Assembly (NCBI GenBank): GCA_018902385.1
Contig: JABSSW010000013.1
Coordinates: 620,001-684,000, forward strand
Source of the DNA: Physcia stellaris
Lineage: Eukaryota > Ascomycota > Lecanoromycetes > Caliciales > Physciaceae
DNA length: 64,000 bases
Direction of reading: 5' to 3'
Numbering within the stretch: the first letter of the stretch is position 1; each line of letters opens with the position of its first letter. The notes below the pieces were generated by a model. It did no database searches. It had not been told where the DNA came from and was given only the letters and a program-made list of their open reading frames with translations. The translations under genes were made by a program, and so were the position numbers. Below, one piece after another: positions 1-12,501 of this stretch.

Positions 1-2060
1 CAACGTATCAAAATACATAATTTCGTAATCAATTCGTGAAATTTAAATACGTTTTCAATAATTGCAAAATAATAAAAAAAAAAAAACGTGAAATAGTTTT
101 CAACTTTTTTTCAACGATGATTAATTCAAAAAAGTCAATTTTTGATTTAATAAATGAACAATGAAATGAAATAATTAATGAAAATATTGTTAATTTTGAA
201 CATATCGAAAATTTGTTTGAAACGAATTAAATGTTTTTGTAAAATGTTTGAATGAACGACGATATCGTTTACATATGTTTTAACGAAAATTCGAAACGAT
301 CGAAACAATCGATCGATTTGACGTTGTACGTAAACAAAATTTTTTTTGTAATTCATCACGATTACGTTGAAATTTTTTTGATTTTTATGTGTGATTACAA
401 TCAATTTATGTTTGTCGTCTGAATGAATTTTTCATTGATAAAAAAAAATTGAACAATTCAACACAATAATGTATTGACATTTTAAAACAATTGAAATTAT
501 GTCGAATTGAAAAAATAAAAAATACACATTCGATTGAATGATAACGTTGAAATTTCGAATATTCACAACAAATCGATTTTTTTTTGTCGTTGATTTTTTT
601 TCATACGCAAAAAACAAAATAATTAAATGAAATAAATTCGTCGATTCAATTAAATTTATTTGATTCATATAATTTGTCAAAAGTTTCGTCGACAAATTTT
701 TTATTCTTTTTGTTTAAAAAATATATTTTAATTTTGTCGAATATTTTTTGTTTTCAATTCGATTTGAACGAAATTTTCATTCAATTTTTTTGAAATAACT
801 TGACAAAATTTGTGTTTTTTCAAATATCAAAATAAATTGACATCAATTTTGTGATAATTTGCACGACATCGTCGTTAAATCGATGAATGATGACGTCATT
901 ATCGAAAATGATTTTTGTCGAAAATTTCAAATCAGATTTTGATTTCGCATTTTTCAAATCTGAAATAATTGAAATTTCGTTTATGAAAACTAGAAATTGA
1001 AAATCGTTATAACAAATCGACGAAAATTGAACATTTAATTTTGAAAAAACTTAACGTTACGACAAAAACGAATTGTGAAAAGTTTTCGAAATTGCGATCG
1101 TGACGACGATAATTTCAAAAATGAAAAAATTATTGTCATTCAACACGTTGATGACGACGTAAATCGCGACGATAATTTTCTTGAATCAATTAATTTTATG
1201 TTTTTGAATTAAACGTCGTAAAATTAAATCGACGACGTGATTAATTTCGTCGACGTGAATTTGAAAAACATTAATGTAATTTATTTCGATTATGTGATCG
1301 ACGCGATAATTTCGAAATATATGCACGATTTGATTGTTTTCATTGCGAACGATAATTTGTTTAATATTGAAATTTATTAAATGAACGTAAAATGAAAATT
1401 TTAATTCATTCGATTCGAAAAAATAATTTCGATCGAATGAAACAATCGTATAATGCATTGAAAAAATTAATTCGAAACGAAAAAATATTACAATGATTTT
1501 ACGAACATGAATCGAAATTTGAACAATTATTTTAAACGTTCGAATTTTTAAATTAACGATAATTTCACAATTTTCGATGTAAATTGTTTTTTTAAATATG
1601 TTAACATCAATTTTTTTGATTCGATAACGTCATTTTCAAATAACATGTTAATTTTCAAATTATCGATCAAATGAATTTCTTTAATGATTTTAATTCTAAT
1701 CGAATTATCGTTTTTTTGATCAGAAAAATACATAAACAAAATAACATATTCAACAATTATATGTTTGTCGACGTTTAAATCACGTACGAAAATAAAAATA
1801 ATCATAATTTTAATGAATACATTTGAAATTTGTTTTTTGAAAAATTGACGATCGCATAAAATTATGTCAACGTCGATGTTTAAACAAATCGATTCAATTT
1901 CAATTGTTGATGAAAAAATTACGTGAATACGTGCGTAAATTCAATTTCGAAAATCATGATCAATGTCGACGTTTTTGTTGAAATCGACGTTTGAAACAAT
2001 AATAAAAATCGATGCAAATTGAATTTTCTCAAGAAAATCGAAATGAACATTTGTGACAAA

Positions 2061-2231
2061 TGTTACGATAAAACGTATTGAATAATAATGTGATAAATAA
2101 TGTAATTGAATTGTTATTTTTTAAAAAACAAAAAACGAAATATTTGATTCGTGTCGAAATTTTGCAAAAACGTTAATTTTATTTAATCAAAATATTTTAA
2201 TTTCAATTTTATGTGAAAATTTATCGTAACA
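2061..2231. repeat. Left terminal repeat of the 2.3-kb element
   Basis: A 171-bp direct repeat, matching 4237-4406 closely along its whole length, with a 12-bp inverted pair at its ends. ACAAA precedes it. Confidence 0.8.
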
Positions 2232-4236
2232 AATATCATTAACAAAAAAAAATTACAACGTTTTCGTTATGTCGCGTAACGAAAACATACGAATCGTTTT
2301 TCGAAAAATTTATTAATAATATATAAAAAAAAACAAAATAAAAAAACAATTTGTTTTTTCATCACGAAATTAAACATTTTCATTGAAATTGCAATCGTGC
2401 TTTTCAGAATTTTTCGAATGACGACGAAACGTTTAACTGAAATAAATTGTTCGTAAATGTCGATACAAATTATTGTTTAATTCGAAAATATCGTTGCAAA
2501 TACGACAAACGCGAAAAAAATTTGAAAAAGTTTGAATAATAAATGAAACAAATAAACAAATCGAAAATTTGCAAAATGCGATTATTGATTGAAAACGTGA
2601 AATATTTGACATTTTGTATGACGAAATGTTTGATATTTCGAAAATAAACAAACGAAAAAAAATCGATGTTTTGTATAATAAAATGATCGATTTCTCAAAT
2701 CATTTGTTGAAAAATATGAATTTGACGCGATTCGATTTCGCGAACGTATGTTGTTGAAAATTTTTCGAATTTGACGTTTTCGAATTTTGAATAATCGATT
2801 TGTTTTGATTGATTGCAAATTTGAAATATGCGATGATTTTGACTTGATAAAAATAAAAAAAAAATAATTCGAAAATGCGCATCGTTTTTAATGTGTAATA
2901 AATTTGATTTCGTGAATTTTTCAACGAACATTTCGAACAAATCATCGATAATAAAATATAATTTTTGATGTTGATGTTTTGATATTGACTTTTGAAAAAA
3001 AATAGACGACGAAATAGACGAACAAACAATTGTTGCAATTTTCAACGTTTTTGATATGATTTTTGATGTAAAAATTGAAAAACGTGAAGACTTTGATGCA
3101 ATGACTGAACGTGAAACTATTTCGATTCAAAATATTGATTTTCGTGATGTTGCAAATGATAAAAACACTTTTTTTGATGTCGATATTGATATAACAAATG
3201 AAATCAAAAAAAATAAAATATCGAAAATCGATTTTGCAAAATTAATAAATGATGTGAACATCAATGCTGATTTATTCGATGAAAAAAATGTTGCAAATGA
3301 TGTACGTTTTGCGATCATTATTGTGATTTTGACGAATTTCGTTTTCAATGTGAAAAAAAATGTTGATGTTTCGAATTCGTTTAATGTAATTTTGACGATC
3401 GCGTTTGATTTAGATTTTTCGATTTCGTATACAAACTTCGTGAATTTCTGATGATAATTCTGAATATGTTGATGAAATTTTGTATTGTTAAAAAATTTGA
3501 CAAAACAACGTTTGCATGCAAAAATTGTCAATCGAATTTTTTTTTTTTTTTTGTTATGCGAATTTGTTTTCGCTTTTTTAAATTTGTTAAAAATCGTATA
3601 ATCAAAAAACATTGAGAAAACTTTTGAACGTGTATTTTTCATGAATTTTCATGATAAAAAACACATTTTTGATTTCAATTTTCGACATAAACGACAAAAT
3701 TGCAATGTTCGCAACGAACAATCGATCGAAATTCGTTTTGTTTCTTGTTGTAACAAAATTTTAATTTGAAAAAATCGATTTCAATCAATACGAAATAACA
3801 AAAATTTTCGTATAATCAATAAAAAAAATCGAAACAAAAATCTCAATCGATGTCGAAAAACATATCGTGAATGAATGAATAAATTGATTGAAAATTTGAT
3901 GTTTGATGATTGATTATTGAATTGCGAAAAATTCGTGAATAAATATGTTGATGTCGTTGAATTGCGAAAAACTCGTTGCAAATTAAATATTTTGACGTCG
4001 AATAATTGACTTTTTGATGCAATAAATGTTGATATTGCAAAACAACTAAATATTGCAAAACAATTGAAATCGTTATCGTCAAATCGTGATTGATTATTTC
4101 ACGAAAATTGAAACGTTTATCGTTTGTTTGAATTAAATGTTTCACAAAAATTAAATATTGCATTGCAATTGAATGTTGTTCATGTTAATAAAACAACGAT
4201 AAAAATTGTCAATCGTTATTCGATGATGTTATCATT

Positions 4237-4406
4237 TGTTACGATAAAACGTATTGAATAATAATGTGATGAATAATATGATTGAATTGTTATTATTTAA
4301 AAAACAAAAAACAAAATATGAATTCGTGTCGAGATTTTGCGAAAACGTTAATTTTTTCTGATCAAAATATTTTGATTTCAATTTTATGTGAAAATTTATC
4401 GTAACA
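4237..4406. repeat. Right terminal repeat of the 2.3-kb element
   Basis: A 170-bp direct repeat of 2061-2231 with the same 12-bp inverted ends. ACAAA follows at 4407-4411. Confidence 0.8.
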
Positions 4407-6650
4407 ACAAATTTCGACGTTTCTGATACAATAATTGAATCAAAATCGATAATTTCGATTCTCGATTGCGTGATAAATGAATTCGTAAATTCGTTTGATT
4501 TTGAAATTGTCAAAAATTTTTTAATTGAATTTCGAATAATCACATTAATGTTTTGAATAATCATAATAATAAAAAAAAACTGATTAAATACATTTGTTGA
4601 ATAAATCAAATTAATTTTGTCAAAACAATCGAAACGAAAATGTTCGTGTAATTTATTGTTGAAAAAAAAATCATTGTTACATTTTTTGCAAATAGTTATT
4701 TTATTCGATTTTGACAAAAATATTTTTGACGTGATCAAATAAACAACGTTGTCATTTTCGTTTTCGAAATCGTTATAAAAATTTGATTGATAATATGAAA
4801 TATTTTTTAAAACATGATAATCGTCAACATTTTTTTCGTTAAAATAATTTTTTTCAATTTTTTCAATTTCGTTATTGTCGTCAACGTTGTAAATTTTAAT
4901 TTTGTCAAATTTATCAAATTTTTTGACGTTTGATTTGTTGAATTTTTGATTCGAAACGAATTCGTTTGAAAATTTTAACAAAAAAAATTGTTTTGCAATT
5001 GACAAAACAATTGAAAATAAATCGAAAAATTTTTGTTGATAATTTTCTGAAAATTGACGAAATTGATAATTTGATTGAAATTGATAAATTGAATTTTTAT
5101 ATTGATATGAATTGTAATTCGAAAACGATCACATATACGTTGAATAAAAAAAATTGACGTAAAATTGTTGATTAAAATCGTTTTTATTTCGATTTTGTTT
5201 ATTTGAACGATTGTTAAATCGATCAACATTATTGTTGAAATTTTAATCAAAATTATTATTTTGTTTACGATAACGAATTGTTATATTCATTCACACGTTT
5301 TTTTTTCGCGTTTAATTGATTCAAAAATGTAAACAAAATAATGTTTTTCGATGATTCAAATATTTGTGCACGAAAATTCAATTCAAAATTATTTCATGCA
5401 ATAATACATTGATGAAAAATTGATAAAAAATCGATTGTTTTAACATGTCGAAAAATATTTTGTATGTAAAAACGTGATTTGCGATCACGACGAACATCAA
5501 CATAAATATAAATTTCGATTTGTAATTTTTTCAAAACAATTGAAATTCGTTTTTTGAAACGTTTAATGAAATGAACATATCAACGTTCAATGTTAATTTT
5601 TCGAAAAAAATTTTTTTCGATTTCAATAAATTTCGTGTTATATCAAGTCAATGCATTTTTTTTAAAACAAATAATTATTAGTTTTTTCATTTTAAAATCA
5701 AAAAATGTTTTTTTCAAATTTTTCAAATGATCGATGAAAATGAAAACGTTACGATAAAAATTGTGTTTTTTTGAATTAACAATGAATTGATTTGTGTCGA
5801 ACGAATTTTCATAATCAAAATCAAAATAATTCACATTTTCGACAAATTTGAAAATTGATTGTAAAATATTGTTGACAGCAAAAAAAAATGCTTTTTGCAA
5901 CGAATCGCGACATTGAAACGAAAACGATAATCACAATTATGATGTCATTTCACAAAGTCGAATTTATTTCAATTGACGACGAAATTACTGAAAACATGAT
6001 GCGACGAATTTTTTCAATTTGAATAAAAAAAAATGTTTGATTATTGTCAATTTGAATGTTGATTGAACGACGTTCATTGTTTGTAATATTTGATTCGACG
6101 ATAAATTGACGAAAAACGTTTAAATCGAAATCAAAATTAATGATGGACGAATAATTGAAAATTAATGACGAAAAAATAAAATCACGAATTTTTGAATTGT
6201 TATTTCGTCGAAATTTTGAATTAATAAAAATTTCAAACTGAATAATCGTAAAAATTTCGAATCGAATAAAAATATCGAATTTGAATACAAAAAATTGTTC
6301 ATTCGAAAATTGTACACGAAATATTGACGAAAACGATAAATTGTTAATAATTGAATTAATTACGATTTCGAATTTAATTGAAAAATTTCGAAAAACGTTC
6401 GATTGTCGAAAATCGACAATGTCGATTCGAAATTGATTCAAAACGTTTTGCAATGAAACAACGTCGTCAATTCATTGAAATGAATAAACAACGTCGTGAA
6501 TTCGTGTTTTAAAAAATTTGTAAATTTTAACAATGAAAATTTCAATCGTACGTTTATTTTCGTTGTTAAACAATGAATTGAAAAAATGATCAATTTGAAA
6601 AAATTCGTGTATCGATCACGCAAATTGAATAATTTGATTAAAAATTGAAA

Positions 6651-7626
6651 TCAAAATGTCGAAAAAATGTTAAAAAAATGTTTGAAATTGTTTTTTTAAT
6701 TGATGATAAAATGTAAAAAATTTTTTAAACAAATTGACAAACTTTTCTAGTCATGTTTTTGACGAAAAACAATTGCAAATCAAAAAAATGTAATAATAAT
6801 GAGCGATTCGTGAGCAGTTCGTATGTCAGAAACGTAACGACAATATTGAATAGCAAAAAAAGCAATCTGCTATCAAGAAATGATTTCAAAACGAGACAAC
6901 GAGCGTAATTGAAAAGAGAAAAAAATGAAAAAAAGAAAACGCGAATAAAAGCAAAAATTCGATAAAATTTGATTTTACTTTGCGAACAAATGCGAAATTG
7001 ACAAATGCGAATACGTGACGTAATGATTTTGATTCAACGCAACGATGAAACAATTCACGCAATGAAACAACAAATCGAAAAAAAAAAGAATTTGTTTGAT
7101 GAAATAACATTTACAATCAAATAATGATAAATTTCTGATTGCAATGTTAATTGAATGATTAACAATGTTGATTTTGATAATGTGATAAATGATATTATCA
7201 AATTGTTGAAATATTGAATGTAAAAAGTTTGATTAATTATTTAAATGTCAATGATCGAATATATATCATAATAATTACATAATACAAATCATTCAATTGA
7301 TTGAATGTTAATTCGTTAATTGAATGTTAAATACAATTAATTAATTATTTGTTTGTTTTCAAATTTTAATCACATGTCAATTCATAACAAATATTGAATT
7401 TCACGTTCGTTTTGCGTTCAATTTCGTCAAATTTGCAATTGAACAAACATTTACATGTGATAATTGCATGACGAAAAATCAAATTTATTTCAAAATCGTG
7501 TTGAAACATGATAATAATGTAATTAATAATTATAAAAATTTGTTTATGAAAATTGTTTGAATATAAAAAACGAACAATAATCGATTAATTTAATCGAATT
7601 TAATTTTGAATCATTTAAAAACGACA
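6651..7626. other. AT-rich RIPed DNA without a recognisable gene
   Basis: A very AT-rich stretch with only short open frames of skewed composition. Part of it (about 6780-7110) is less mutated. It may hold the 5' end of the left Gypsy relic or an older repeat. I could not find terminal repeats or any protein motif in it. Confidence 0.5.
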
Positions 7627-7796
7627 CGAATACAATTTTCGCAAATATTACGATCAAAATTCAATTGTATAAATCGATCAATTGAATTTAACGTTTTGAC
7701 ATTCGCATATATTTTGTGTTTTATATTTTGCATGTATGTTACAACATAACGAAATTCAAAACAATAAAATGATAATCATTCATAAATTTTTCAATA
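7627..7796 (+). repeat. Left LTR-like repeat, RIPed
   Basis: Aligns with 10615-10789 and with the solo LTR at 34866-35073. Most differences are transitions of the RIP type. Its outer end is unclear. Confidence 0.65.
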
Positions 7797-9417
7797 AATT
7801 ATGAAAATTAAATTAACGATTTTCGTTATATTATCAAAATCAGTAATAATTAATCGTCAAACAATACAACAATTGTGCAATATTCGCAACAATAATCAAT
7901 TTTCGAAACATTCAATCTTGTCAAATCAAAAATTTGCACGCAACATTCAATATCTTGATACACAATATATTTAATACATTTTCAATTACATCGATAACAT
8001 TTATTTACGAATTTTTCGAAACAATCAGCTTTCGACTCATCTATCTATTCGTACGAATTTTTTACGAATTCGCGTATTTATTTACTCGAATCTTTACGCG
8101 AAATTCATTTATCATTTAGTCAAAATGATCGTTTTTATTTCTATTTCTATTTTTACATATGCGATCATTTTCGAACTTGATTTTTTATTTTTTTCGTCTG
8201 TTCTTTGCGATCACGTTTCTGAAAATCATTTCATGACGCAAAATTTCAAAAAAATTTACAGCATGCATTTGAATGAGAATGCTAAGACTTTAAAATGTAA
8301 TTGATACGTGCAAGTCAAAAAGACACAAAAATCTATCATGCCCGAAAGCACGAGTTGGCCATGAAGAGCAAGATAAAGCAGAAAGCGAAGAATTTGTTGA
8401 AACAACAGGAAAAAACCCGTCTGGCCAAAAAACGGGCTGAGTGATATACGTGCAGACGTTGCAAGAGCAAGTTCGACAGCAACACCAAGTTTGACGAGCA
8501 TATTCGCACTCGGCATGCGAAAAAGCCGAAGCCTGCTCAGCAGCCTGTTGAGTCTGTTGTTTCATCTGCTTCCGAATCGAAATCTCCTACGCCTCCTCAA
8601 TCGATAACCGCATCATCTCCTGTTTCGTCATCTCAATCGATCATCTCTTCACCTCTTATGTCACCGATATTGGTAGTCTTGGCACTAGCTACTCCTTCAG
8701 AGTCCTCTTCCGAAACCGCGTCAGATTCCTCGTCGGATGCAACACCCAAAGAAGCCGATATACTGGGCAGAAATCGCCTCACGGCCAATCGCTGCACCCA
8801 AGCCCTCACGTCTCTCGATTGCGACACCAAAATCGGTGTGCAAACCCTTGGAGAAGCCAGCAGCCAGTTGCTCGCTAACTCCACCGCCTACTCCGCCTCG
8901 AGCACTTACATCATCGAGGCCCTATCTCACTGTGGACGATCTCTACCGCATGTTCGCTGGGAAGCCGAGTCCATTTGGCCTGCAGCGGCACCAAATGCGC
9001 TCCTCTTCTCCGAAGGCCACTGGCAGAAGCAATTGCAAATCTGGCCCCATACAAACCCGCATTACGTCATACTTCAATGCGGCGGCCTCACCTGCTTCCA
9101 AATCGGCCAAATTCGAAGCATTTCCAGCAGTGCATGCCCCGGTGAAACAGTCGGCCCGCACATCACTTTCGCGAACTCCTCGATTTTCTTCTCCTTCGGT
9201 GCGCCCTCTCTCTCGACATTCTTTCGCCTTTCTTCTGTTTGCAGGCATTGCCAAGGGCGTGTAGCCACTTATTGGCCTACCGGTTCGGCCATGCCAAATG
9301 CCTCAAGAGTTGGGAACGCTGGCATACCCATGGGGATGCGTTTTTCACGTTTCGCTCGCTCCCGTCCTACTTTGAAGAAGTATTGACCTCCTCGGAGTCA
9401 CTACATTGGGGGAGTTA

Positions 9418-9660
9418 GCATGTTGTTTGTTTGTTTGTTTTGCCCGTCCGCCCTCCTTATTGGCTGTTGATCGGCCTGGGGGGACTAAAAGTTGTTTTAG
9501 TTTTAATGAATTCGATGTTCCCCCTTCCCGTCCTATTTTCGGCCTGGGGAGGTCTACAAGTTGTTGTATGCTTTGCTTTGTTTTATTGTTTCACTAATGT
9601 AGAGATTTATTTTTGTTGTGGCTTCGTCTTGATCTAACACGACTAATCACGCCTCTATTC
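9418..9660 (+). repeat. Imperfect tandem duplication and a TTTG run inside the 7.6-10.8 kb relic
   Basis: A short run of TTTG units (about 9422-9440) is followed by two similar stretches of about 70 bp (roughly 9448-9510 and 9523-9585), each with a CCCGTCC-type start and a GGCCTGGGG core. They look like a degraded tandem duplication in the non-coding part of the element. Confidence 0.4.
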
Positions 9661-9699
9661 TTTACTACTTTTTGAGACTTCAGTCGCCCGATAAATACG

Positions 9700-9925
9700 A
9701 GGGGGAGAGAGTGACAATACAGCTCCGGGGGAGCGTATAGTTCCCAGAATGAAGAAGTGCAGTTCTGGCAATACAGTCTCGGAGGAGTGTACTGACATAC
9801 TGTACGCATAGCTGTTAGAATAGGACGACTAGATAGTATCGCTTCGGAGAAATGTACTATGGAGTCATTACATACTCGCTGGAGTCACATAGTACCGCCT
9901 CGGGGAGCGTACTATGCAGTCATTA
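9700..9925 (+). repeat. Cluster of about four degenerate palindromic (hairpin) units
   Basis: Units near 9717, 9769, 9833 and 9890 share a GC-rich centre (CTCGGGGAG or similar) between near-inverted arms. The clearest is ATAGTAC ... GTACTAT at about 9890-9916. They lie in the non-coding part of the C2H2-carrying relic. Their role is unknown; they could be RNA hairpins (packaging or dimerisation signals) or simple tandem decay. Confidence 0.5.
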
Positions 9926-10614
9926 CACCTGGGCCTTGCAGAGCAAGAATTCGATCAAGAAGGACTGGAGATTTTCGACCTGTTTCGCATACTAATCGAC
10001 CTGATTCTCCGGCAGGTCTTAGTCAGGTCAGAAAAGCTCGAATCTGCACTTTTTGGATCGGTGCACTCCTTCCATAACGATTTCTCGGCCATCTCCAGCT
10101 TTTCGCAACTCGTCGGCATACCTCATGGACTTCCTACAGCCAAATCGCATAGGTATCGGGCCATTGACGTTGCAAGAAGTACCTGAGAAACCTGAGAACC
10201 CTGAGATCCACAATGATGCTACCAGATCATGGTGTGATCTGCATTCTCGTTCAACATCGCACTACTTAGGCAGTTGGTACTTGCTTCATGATGTACCTTT
10301 TACTCAATCCTAGGTACCAGATCCCGCATCGATGCTTCACCTCATGGAGAAACGCAAAACATCTTCAGTCACTCGATCGCGGGCCTTACCAATCGGTCCT
10401 ACGTCATATCTGAAGCCAATAGGTTCACCGAACCTCGATTCGTTCGTTTCTGCAGCCTTCGCATCGGTGTATAGCTTAGCTCTACAGAATCTACGTCATC
10501 GGGAAGCTTGCTCGAAGCTTCAGGCAACCCATCGCTGGGGGAGCTTGCACGGAAGCTCCATGCTGGGCTCGTTAGGATACAGGACAGGAGGTACAAGCGG
10601 TTGCTGTGGGAAAG

Positions 10615-10789
10615 TGTTGGAAATACAGCCTCCGCATATGCTGCAGTCAGGATTCAGTTGTATAAATCGATCCATGAGATTTAGCGTCTTGACATTCGCA
10701 CATCTTTTGTGTTTCACATTCTGTATGTATGTTACAACATAACGAAATTCAAAGCAATAAAATGATAATCACTCATAGATCTTTCAATA
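10615..10789 (+). repeat. Right LTR-like repeat
   Basis: Starts TGTTGGAAATACAGCC and ends TTTCAATA. It is homologous to the solo LTR at 34866-35073 and to 7627-7796, and is only lightly RIPed. Confidence 0.7.
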
Positions 10790-11192
10790 GTTTTCGATTA
10801 TCGTGAATGTTGATATTGACATGATTGTTTATATTGCGTATTTTTTTGTTGTTATGTACAAAATTTTGATGTTTTAAATTTGATCAATTTGTATATATTT
10901 TGCATGAACAAATGATTTAACAAATCGATTTTCAAAATCTCGTTACAATTTCTGTTCTTGTCATTGAATTACAAAGCGAAAAATCTTCAATTCAAATAAA
11001 AACATAATTTTATAAACAAATTAAAACGTCAAAAAAATCAACAACAAAAATCGACAAACGAAACAAAAAAACTGAGAAATGAGAAACGAAAACAATAAAA
11101 CATTGATTTTGATTTTTAAACAAGAAACTCAATTTTTTCAAGTTTTTGTTATTTCGTCATCTTTGCATTAGCATTCATGTCTAGTCTGAACG
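10790..11192 (+). repeat. RIPed copy of the sequence at 16365-16782
   Basis: The ends align directly (GTTTTCGATTATCGTGAATG with GTTTCCGGCTACCGTGAATG; GCATTAGCATTCATGTCTAG with GCATTAGCACCCATGTCTAG), and the middle aligns with mostly transition differences. This copy is AT-rich and the partner has normal GC. It starts exactly at the end of the right LTR. I do not recognise what the repeat encodes. Confidence 0.75.
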
Positions 11193-11518
11193 ATGATTCG
11201 AATGGAAATGAATCTTCGAGCAATATCTTTATTGAGATTAAAGTTTCAAGATATATGTAGAGAAGGTTCGTATCTTCTGACGCTCTGATGCTGAAGGTAG
11301 ATGCGACTATGTCTGATTTGGGGTATGATACCATCCGATCTTGTTGCTCGATCGACAAGAGGGGCTATAGAATTGGGAATCTTCGCAAGACCTCCTTCCG
11401 TATCTAAGTAGTTGCCCCCTCAAAGAGTACATTTCGGCTGTGGCTTGAAGTTAGATTGAGCGTTCAATATGTTGTTTTTCAAATGTAAGATTTCTGTAGG
11501 TAGCGTAAGTAGATCAAG

Positions 11519-11863
11519 ATGGAGGACGGGGTACGAAAGCAGCCATCGGACCAGCAGCTATGCGAGACTTACCAGAAAGCCATCAAGGATGGCAGAGAGC
11601 TGCATTCGCAGGTCGTCTCGTTCCTAATTCGTGAGCCCAGCCAGGGCTTAATCCAGGAGCATTATGATATTGAAAGCGGAATATTTCGACGGCCGCCTGT
11701 CTACGTAGATGAGTTAGCCGCCTACATCGATAAACACCCGCGCTTCGTAGATGTGTCTTCGAGGGGCAGCACGGACAATGCTGCATACATACACCACGTC
11801 AGTGGTAATATGGGTGTGCTTCTCATATATGACATTGACAAGACCCGGTACATAAATATCTGA
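11519..11863 (+). CDS. Small hypothetical protein
   Basis: A 114-codon frame with balanced codon use that begins MEDGVRKQPSDQQL and ends with KTRYINI. I do not recognise a family. No signal peptide or membrane segment is visible. A possible 51-bp intron (11848-11898) would replace only the last residues. It lies just beyond the RIPed repeat copy and could be a remnant or an orphan gene. The alternative is a chance open frame. Confidence 0.3.
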   Translation: MEDGVRKQPSDQQLCETYQKAIKDGRELHSQVVSFLIREPSQGLIQEHYDIESGIFRRPPVYVDELAAYIDKHPRFVDVSSRGSTDNAAYIHHVSGNMGVLLIYDIDKTRYINI

Positions 11864-12141
11864 GCCTCCGTCCTTGCTTTCTGTTTGCGTTCGAACAGAT
11901 GCGTCTCCTAGATAGTGTAATGCTGACTCTAAATCTGAATAAGGGACGAAACCGACGCCGCCAAAAGACTGCGTGCCTCAGAAGTTGGGTGGCAATCGTG
12001 GTTACGCGGCGCATCTGATTATGGGGTGCTGCCTTCAGGGCTGCGGTGCATTGCGGTGCACCATATTGTCAATGAGAACACTACAGGTATTTGTTCCCAG
12101 ATCCAGCGTTTCTTAGCTCTTACCCCATATTGGAGAGATAA

Positions 12142-12501
12142 ATGCTAATTTCGAGACTCTGGACAGAGGTATTGTTCGAAGCAAGTCGGAGATCCTCCGT
12201 GACTCTTGAGGGGAAGCACGGCCGTAAAGAGTACACGGATCAAGACGATGCGTTTCACGCAATCTTGGGGAGCGAGCTTGGGAAAGTCGCTCTAAATATG
12301 ATCCTAGATCATAAACTCGCCATTAGTTATAAAATGGTAGATCGAGTTGTTCTTTTGGGGAGGGATATCCCCGACCAGAGATGGGACCTCGCCAGAACCT
12401 TCCTCCTCCTGCTCTCGGAGCCGCGCTCGCGAAAGCGGGCTTCCACGCAAATACCAGGGCCGGAGCCAGAAAGGAAAAGAAGGAGAACGATGGAATCATG
12501 A
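12142..12501 (+). CDS. Small hypothetical protein with basic C-terminus
   Basis: A 119-codon frame with an in-frame stop directly before its ATG. It has a helical-looking middle (residues about 35-90) and a C-terminal basic cluster PERKRRR that could be a nuclear localisation signal. No family is recognised. It may be a second exon of the frame at 11519-11863, but I could not find a splice that joins them in frame. Confidence 0.3.
   Translation: MLISRLWTEVLFEASRRSSVTLEGKHGRKEYTDQDDAFHAILGSELGKVALNMILDHKLAISYKMVDRVVLLGRDIPDQRWDLARTFLLLLSEPRSRKRASTQIPGPEPERKRRRTMES

Larger units (their letters stand above)
2061..4406 (-). mobile_element. Short LTR-type element with C2H2-finger frames and no polymerase, RIPed
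   Basis: Two direct repeats (2061-2231 and 4237-4406, about 170 bp each) share the ends TGTTACGATAAA and TTTATCGTAACA, a perfect 12-bp inverted pair. The whole unit is flanked by the 5-bp duplication ACAAA (2056-2060 and 4407-4411), so it moved as one piece. The 2.0-kb interior holds minus-strand frames with C2H2-like fingers near 2445-2507 (CRICNDIF...) and 3453-3516 (CKRCFVKF...), plus a segment with DDLFEMF near 2940. I see no protease, reverse transcriptase or integrase. It is probably a non-autonomous LTR element, broken and old. The alternative is two MITE-like copies that moved as a composite. It lies inside the larger Gypsy relic. Confidence 0.7.
1..6650 (-). mobile_element. Ty3/Gypsy retrotransposon relic, RIPed, truncated by left window edge
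   Basis: Minus-strand reading frames show Ty3/Gypsy pol character. The reverse transcriptase core lies at about 147-695 (TYVNDIVVHS is visible as the catalytic-box region). A region resembling the protease segment lies at about 1186-1805. A C2H2-like zinc finger (ICKKCNNDF...) lies near 4630-4690, upstream of pol. Integrase would lie beyond the left edge. The element is interrupted by a smaller LTR-type element at 2056-4411. The plus strand is T/G-rich and the coding strand A/C-rich, as expected after strand-biased RIP. It is broken, with dozens of breaks, and old. I found no convincing 5' LTR, so the right boundary (about 6650) is a guess; sequence to about 7620 may also belong to it. Confidence 0.75.
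7627..10789 (+). mobile_element. LTR-type relic carrying a C2H2-finger frame, half RIPed
   Basis: An LTR-like sequence at about 7627-7796 is repeated at 10615-10789; both end in TTTCAATA and share CATGTATGTTACAACATAAC or a near match. A GGGAAAG purine run sits directly before the right copy, as a polypurine tract would in a plus-oriented element. The interior carries a plus-strand C2H2-like finger (CRRCKSKF...H...H, about 8451-8520), then a Ser/Thr/Pro-rich stretch and YLTVDDLYRMFAGKP near 8930-8970. I see no polymerase or integrase. The interior is AT-rich up to about 8250 and normal GC beyond. The element is broken at several places. The left LTR's first bases do not match the right copy and no target duplication was found. 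Confidence 0.6.

Noticed and set aside
3056-3451. 131-codon plus frame in RIPed DNA
   Set aside because: Composition follows the AT bias, and the opposite strand carries the finger motif of the element.
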